Positions 20,788-24,740 of a stretch of 24,740 bases of DNA are shown piece after piece. The notes below the pieces were generated by a model. That model searched no databases. It worked only from the letters and a program-made list of their open reading frames with translations, and was not told where the DNA came from. The DNA comes from Anaerolineaceae bacterium (GTDB lineage Bacteria > Chloroflexota > Anaerolineae > JAAYZQ01), in the NCBI GenBank assembly GCA_012514775.1, contig JAAYZQ010000069.1:1-24740 (forward strand), given 5' to 3'. The position numbers and the translations under genes are program-made. How positions within the stretch are numbered: the first letter of the stretch is position 1; every line of letters begins with the position of its first letter.

Positions 20788-23532
20788 ATGGCGGAACATA
20801 GGGTGCGCGTAGGGCTCCACGCCCGCAACGACGTTCGCTTTCCGGATGCCGATTACGAAATGCTTCGCCGGGCCCGTATCGAGACCCTGAAGACCATGTC
20901 CCTCACCGAGCCCAGCGTGTACCAGCGCCTGCGCCAGGAGCAGCCCGACCTGGAATTCATCGTGCGCCTCTACGACGATCGCATTCGCCGCGATTCCCGC
21001 CCCAGCCCCGCCGATTTCGTGGCGCGCATGGTGCCCCTCATCGACCGCCTGAAACCCTACACGGTCAAGTTCGAGATCCACAACGAGCCCAATCACGCCG
21101 AGGGGATCGAGGGCTGGGGCGCCAGCGACGACAACGCCCACGCCTTTCGCAGCTGGTATCTGCAGGTTCTGGCCGGCCTGAAGCAGGCCTGTCCCTGGGC
21201 ACGCTTTGGCTTTCCGGGTCTGGCGCTCAACAATCCGCACCGCGACCTGGCCTGGCTGGACATCTGCCGTGACGCCATCGAGGCATCGGACTGGCTGGGC
21301 TGCCACTGCTACTGGCAGTACGGCAACATGATGAACGATCAATGGGGCCTGCGCTTCAAGCTGTACCACGAGCGATTCCCCAACAAAAGGCTCGAGCTCA
21401 CCGAGTTCGGCGATTCCACGCCCAACCGCCCGCGGGAAGAGGTCGCTCAGCTCTACGTGCGCTACTACCAGGAGCTGAACCACTATCCCTACATCGGCTC
21501 GGCCAGCGCCTTTATCGCCTCGTCGCCCGATCCGACCTGGGTGCCCTTTGTCTGGATGAAAGAAGGCGGCGAGATGCTGGCCGTGGTCCACGCCGTGGCC
21601 AATATGGAGCGCAAGCCGGTGGAGGTGATCCCCACGCCGGCACCCACGCCGCCCACGCCGCCCACGCCGGTGCCACCCACGCCTGCGCCGCCAACGCCGG
21701 CTCCACCAACACCTGCTCCACCAACGCCGGTGCCGTTCCCCGTGAAGCCGGTCACCGAGCGGACCTTCCCGGAGACGGGCAAGACGGTGCGCAAGGAGTT
21801 CTTGGAGTTTTTCAACACCTACGGCCTGGACATCTGCGGTTATCCCATCACCGAGCAGTTCGAGGAAAACGGGCTTCAGGCCCAGTTCTTCCAGCGGGTG
21901 GCGCTGGAACGGCAAAAGAACGGCAAGATCCGCCTCAAGCTGGCGGGCAGCGAAGCCTGGGATTCCAGAAACAAGATCGCCGAGCTGCAAGCGCGTATCG
22001 AGGAGCTGAGCCAGCATCCGGTGCCTTCGGGTCCCGTCAGCCCGCCCATCCAGGACATTGTCGACAAGCTCCCGGTGCACGCCACCAATCGCTATCCCAC
22101 CCGCGCCCTGACCGACGTGCGCCAGATCGTCATTCACCACACGGCCACGAGCCCAACCATCACGCCGCAGCGCCTGGCAGAGCACGCCGTCCACACCCTG
22201 GGCAATCCGGGCATCGGCTACCACTTTGTGGTAGCAGCCGACGGTACGATCTACCAGACCAACCGCCTGGAGACGGCGTCCAGCCACGCCTACGCCCACA
22301 GCCAGGACTCGGTGGGCGTCTGTTTTCCGGGCAATTTTACCACCGAGATCCCCACGTCGGCCCAATTGGAGGCCGGGGGGCGCCTGTGTGCCTGGCTGCT
22401 GGCTACGCTGCGCCTGTCCCCCATCAAGATCGTGGGCCTGGGCGAGCTGATGAACACCCAATCGCCGGGCAAGCAGTGGCTCTCGGGGCAGCGCTGGAAG
22501 GACAAGCTGCTGGCCCAGGTCGACGAGGCCTTCCAGGACGACGGCGGCGACTCGGCGGCGGTCATTGCCGCGCTGCGGGAGCAGATCGAAGCCCTTCAGG
22601 CAGAGATCGAGAAGCTCAAGAAGCAGCCGCCGGCGCCCACCCCGACGCCACTGCCGCCCGAGCCGAGCGGGCCGGCCAAGGTGGCGCGGCCGGCCATCCA
22701 GGATCTGACGGCCAAGCTGGCCAAGCACCCGACCAAGACGTACAAGAAGCGCAAGCTGGGCGACATCAAGAACGTTGTGATCCACCACAGCGCCGTGGTG
22801 CCCACGGTGGGCCCCGACGCCATCGCCCGCTATCACGTCACCAAGCAGGACTGGCCGGGGGCCGGCTATCACTTTTTCGTGGCCGACGATGGCATCCTCT
22901 ATCAGGCCAACACCCTGGAGACGAACTCGTACCATGCCGTGCAGGCCAACCCCACGTCGGTGGGTATCTGTTTCCTGGGCAGCTTTATGGAGGCCGTGCC
23001 GCCCGCGACCCAGCTTCGGGCGGGGGCGCACCTGGTGGCCTGGCTCCTCCAGGAGCTGAACCTGGGCATCGACGACGTCATCGGGCACAAGGAGGTCGTG
23101 GCCACGGCCTGCCCGGGCGAGCAGTGGCTCAAGGGAGAGGTGTGGAAGGGGATGCTCCGCCAGGAGATAAGCCGCGTTCAGGAGGAGGCCAGGGAGCCGG
23201 GCCCGGTGGTGCCGCCCGGCGCCAAGCCCATCTACCACTACCTGCTCTTCTGGAGTACAGACGGGGCCTGGGCCGAGCAGGACTGGGCGAGCGCGCTAAA
23301 CTATATCGGGCGCTTCCGGCCCGCCGCCGGTTTTTCGGCCAACGACGCGTCCCACGCCGAATACGTCACCATCGTGGGCGGGCCGCTGGGCGTCTCCAGG
23401 CAGGTGGAGGAGTGGCTGCGGGCGGCCGGGTGCAAAGTGGAGCGCATCGCCGGGAAGGACGAGGCCGAGACCCAGCGGCAGTTGGACGAGCTGGCGGAAA
23501 AGGGCAAGCGCTTCCAGGGCCTGGCCGAATGA
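20788..23532 (+). CDS. Multidomain protein: glycosidase-like TIM barrel plus two N-acetylmuramoyl-L-alanine amidase (PGRP-type) domains
   Basis: A 914-aa protein. Residues 1-275 resemble a clan-A glycosidase barrel, with Glu100 in HNEPN as possible acid/base and Glu206 in LTEFGD as possible nucleophile. A Pro/Thr linker (281-318) follows, then a 'FPETGKTVRKEF ... GYPI' module (326-391) common in Chloroflexota, and a short coiled coil. Amidase domain 1 (about 445-565) keeps HH (450-451) but has Leu551 for the zinc His and Ser559 for the Cys of 'CPG', so it is probably inactive. After a second coiled coil (588-613), domain 2 (about 661-780) keeps HH (666-667), GHKE (His767) and ACPG (Cys775), so it should be active. 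A small C-terminal domain (813-914) is unassigned. No signal peptide is visible, so export or release is unexplained. The start follows GAGGAGG. It overlaps scpA by 4 bases. Confidence 0.88.
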   Translation: MAEHRVRVGLHARNDVRFPDADYEMLRRARIETLKTMSLTEPSVYQRLRQEQPDLEFIVRLYDDRIRRDSRPSPADFVARMVPLIDRLKPYTVKFEIHNEPNHAEGIEGWGASDDNAHAFRSWYLQVLAGLKQACPWARFGFPGLALNNPHRDLAWLDICRDAIEASDWLGCHCYWQYGNMMNDQWGLRFKLYHERFPNKRLELTEFGDSTPNRPREEVAQLYVRYYQELNHYPYIGSASAFIASSPDPTWVPFVWMKEGGEMLAVVHAVANMERKPVEVIPTPAPTPPTPPTPVPPTPAPPTPAPPTPAPPTPVPFPVKPVTERTFPETGKTVRKEFLEFFNTYGLDICGYPITEQFEENGLQAQFFQRVALERQKNGKIRLKLAGSEAWDSRNKIAELQARIEELSQHPVPSGPVSPPIQDIVDKLPVHATNRYPTRALTDVRQIVIHHTATSPTITPQRLAEHAVHTLGNPGIGYHFVVAADGTIYQTNRLETASSHAYAHSQDSVGVCFPGNFTTEIPTSAQLEAGGRLCAWLLATLRLSPIKIVGLGELMNTQSPGKQWLSGQRWKDKLLAQVDEAFQDDGGDSAAVIAALREQIEALQAEIEKLKKQPPAPTPTPLPPEPSGPAKVARPAIQDLTAKLAKHPTKTYKKRKLGDIKNVVIHHSAVVPTVGPDAIARYHVTKQDWPGAGYHFFVADDGILYQANTLETNSYHAVQANPTSVGICFLGSFMEAVPPATQLRAGAHLVAWLLQELNLGIDDVIGHKEVVATACPGEQWLKGEVWKGMLRQEISRVQEEAREPGPVVPPGAKPIYHYLLFWSTDGAWAEQDWASALNYIGRFRPAAGFSANDASHAEYVTIVGGPLGVSRQVEEWLRAAGCKVERIAGKDEAETQRQLDELAEKGKRFQGLAE
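21631..21741 (+). repeat. Pro/Thr-linker minisatellite inside the amidase gene
   Basis: Imperfect 15-base units (type CCACCAACGCCGGCT) encode repeated PPTPA. This is a flexible linker between the barrel and the next domain and a likely site of length variation between strains. Confidence 0.75.
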
Positions 23533-24317
23533 GCGTGGAACGGCAAGCACGGCTGTTGGGCGAGCAGAACGAGCCCGGCTACCAGGTGGCGCTGCCCGTC
23601 TTTGAGGGCCCCCTGGACCTGTTGCTGCACCTCATCGAGCGGCAGGAGCTGGACATTACGGCCATTTCCCTGGCCCAGGTGACGAACCAGTACCTGGAGT
23701 ACCTGGCCGGCGCCGGCGAGCGGAACCCCGACAACCTGGCCGATTTCCTGGTGGTGGCGGCCAAGCTGCTCCTCATCAAGTCGCGGGTGCTGCTGCCCCA
23801 GCCCCCCGCGCCCCCGGCGGCCGAAGAAGACCTGGGCGACGATCTGGTGCGGCAGCTCGTCGAGTACAAGCGGTTCAAGGAGGCCGCCCGCTGGCTGCAA
23901 CAGCAGGACGAGCAGGGCCTGCGCTCCTACGTCCGACTGGCAGCCATGCCGGACCTGGATCGCAGTGCCGACCTGGGCGAGGTCAGCCTGGACGATCTCC
24001 TGGCCGCTGTGCGCGAGGTGCTGGCCGTCAAGCCGGCCATGCCGCCCGTAGACCAGGCCGTGGCGCCCATGAGCATCACCATCGGCGAGCAGATGGACCA
24101 CATCGAGCGCCGGCTGGCAGACGGGCGCGTCCTCCGCTTTCAAGACCTCTTTGAGGGGGCGGCCCACCGCCTGGAAGTTATCGTCACGCTCCTGGCCCTC
24201 CTGGAGATGATCAAGCAGCTCCGGGTCCAGGTGCGCCAGGAGCGCATGTTTGGCGAAATCCTGGTAGAGAAGCGCGAGGTGGCTCGAAAGGCGGAATCCT
24301 GCCAACAGCCAATATAG
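23529..24317 (+). CDS. scpA: Segregation and condensation protein A (ScpA)
   Basis: A 262-aa cytoplasmic kleisin that bridges the SMC heads and works with ScpB in chromosome compaction. The conserved N-terminus FEGPLDLLLHLIERQELDIT (25-44) binds the SMC neck, and NLADFLVVAAKLLLIKSRVLLP follows. The middle is acidic and variable. The C-terminal winged helix (HRLEVIVTLLALLEMIKQ ... FGEILVEKR) binds the SMC cap. Length is typical. The ATG lies in an ATGA overlap with the amidase gene. scpB, the usual neighbour, does not follow; a secreted protein does. Confidence 0.96.
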   Translation: MSVERQARLLGEQNEPGYQVALPVFEGPLDLLLHLIERQELDITAISLAQVTNQYLEYLAGAGERNPDNLADFLVVAAKLLLIKSRVLLPQPPAPPAAEEDLGDDLVRQLVEYKRFKEAARWLQQQDEQGLRSYVRLAAMPDLDRSADLGEVSLDDLLAAVREVLAVKPAMPPVDQAVAPMSITIGEQMDHIERRLADGRVLRFQDLFEGAAHRLEVIVTLLALLEMIKQLRVQVRQERMFGEILVEKREVARKAESCQQPI

Positions 24318-24371
24318 GACATTTGTCCCAGAAAAATCGGTCCTCTATCCGATCCCCCCATGGCGAATAGC

Positions 24372-24380
24372 TGGTATGAT
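24372..24380 (+). promoter_or_regulatory. Possible extended -10 promoter of the last gene
   Basis: TGGTATGAT forms an extended -10 (TATGAT at 24375-24380) about 95 bases before the ATG. No good -35 is seen at the right distance, so this is weak. Confidence 0.3.
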
Positions 24381-24474
24381 GACCCCCGTGGGCATCACGG
24401 CGTGGCACCTACGCGCGCGCTATTGGCCCGGAAGTCTGACGTTTCGCAAGCACGATTTCACAAAGGAGGAAAGT

Positions 24475-24740
24475 ATGACACGTAACAAGACGCTGATCAG
24501 GATGCTGGCTTGTGTGGCCTTGATCGTCGGCGCCATGGCGGTTATGCCGGCAGCGGCGCAGGAGGCGGATTGGCTCGTCACCACCGAGCGCGGCTCGGTT
24601 GGTATCTCGGCACCGGCGGCGGGCGACAGCCTCAGCGGTTCGGTCGAGATCACCGGCACGGCGACCTCTCCCGCCTTCGAGTACTACAAGGTCGAATACT
24701 CGACGGACGGTGAGAACTGGTACCCCGTGGACGGCGACGA
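24475..24740 (+). CDS. Secreted protein of unknown function, 3' end outside window
   Basis: Only the first 88 codons are present. AAAGGAGG stands before the ATG. Residues 1-28 form a signal peptide (KTLIRMLACVALIVGAMAVM, cut near AAAQ-EAD). The start of an Ig-like or fibronectin-like beta domain follows (SAPAAGDSLSGSVEITGTAT ... FEYYKVEYSTDGENWYPVDGD). This type of 'SGSVEITGTA..YYKVEYS' module occurs at the head of Chloroflexota exoproteins. The rest is needed to name it. Confidence 0.8.
   Translation, partial: MTRNKTLIRMLACVALIVGAMAVMPAAAQEADWLVTTERGSVGISAPAAGDSLSGSVEITGTATSPAFEYYKVEYSTDGENWYPVDGD

Noticed and set aside
20701..23238. Minus-strand open frame of 845 codons opposite the amidase gene
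   Set aside because: It is antisense to a protein with clear amidase motifs and a good start; the composition is a mirror of the real gene.
21342..23528. In-frame upstream extension of scpA
   Set aside because: It overlaps the amidase gene in another frame and is repetitive Gly/Ala/Arg; ScpA homology begins shortly after the ATG at 23529.

Overview
The window looks like chromosomal DNA of a high-GC bacterium, most probably a member of the Chloroflexota (Anaerolineae/Caldilineae-like). This is inference from three things: the domain style of the secreted proteins (a 'FPxTGxxV..F' module, tandem amidase domains, a beta-helix protein ending in an 'LPSIARQYLP'-type tail), the split cobalamin-capture proteins beside an ECF transporter, and GC-rich codon use. 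No rRNA, tRNA, CRISPR array, insertion sequence or prophage signature was seen.

Left part (1-6560, all minus strand). A ROK-family repressor gene runs off the left edge. It has a consensus promoter and a perfect palindromic operator just before its start, which suggests autoregulation. Next is a two-gene unit for a metallo-beta-lactamase-fold protein and a DUF362/ferredoxin protein. Then comes a translationally coupled pair: a membrane DsbD/CcdA-like thiol-disulfide protein with three thioredoxin-like domains, and an AlaX-type alanyl-tRNA editing protein.

Middle (6626-9912, plus strand). Divergent promoters separate the thiol-redox operon from a small HD-domain phosphohydrolase. A large secreted right-handed beta-helix protein follows.

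Core (9976-19131, plus strand). One long operon is dedicated to cobamides. A strong promoter and a cobalamin riboswitch with two terminators precede nine genes. Two encode exported, C-terminally anchored proteins that look like the two halves of a transcobalamin/intrinsic-factor-type binder: an alpha6/alpha6 toroid and a Cys-rich DUF4430-like domain. Three encode an ECF transporter (T subunit, fused double ATPase, S subunit). Four encode nucleotide-loop enzymes: CobT, CobS, a CbiR-like TIM-barrel cobamide-remodelling phosphodiesterase, and CobU. From EcfT onward all genes overlap or abut. Read together, the operon captures cobamides at the cell surface, imports them, cuts off the lower ligand and rebuilds the preferred cobamide. 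No corrin-ring synthesis gene is present. A strong hairpin ends the operon.

Right part (19174-24740). Two small membrane proteins (DUF4870, DUF4383) lie on the minus strand. On the plus strand a 914-residue protein combines a glycosidase-like TIM barrel with two amidase domains, one of them apparently dead; it overlaps scpA by 4 bases. A secreted protein of unknown function is cut by the right edge. Long antisense open frames opposite most genes are GC-driven shadows and are not annotated.
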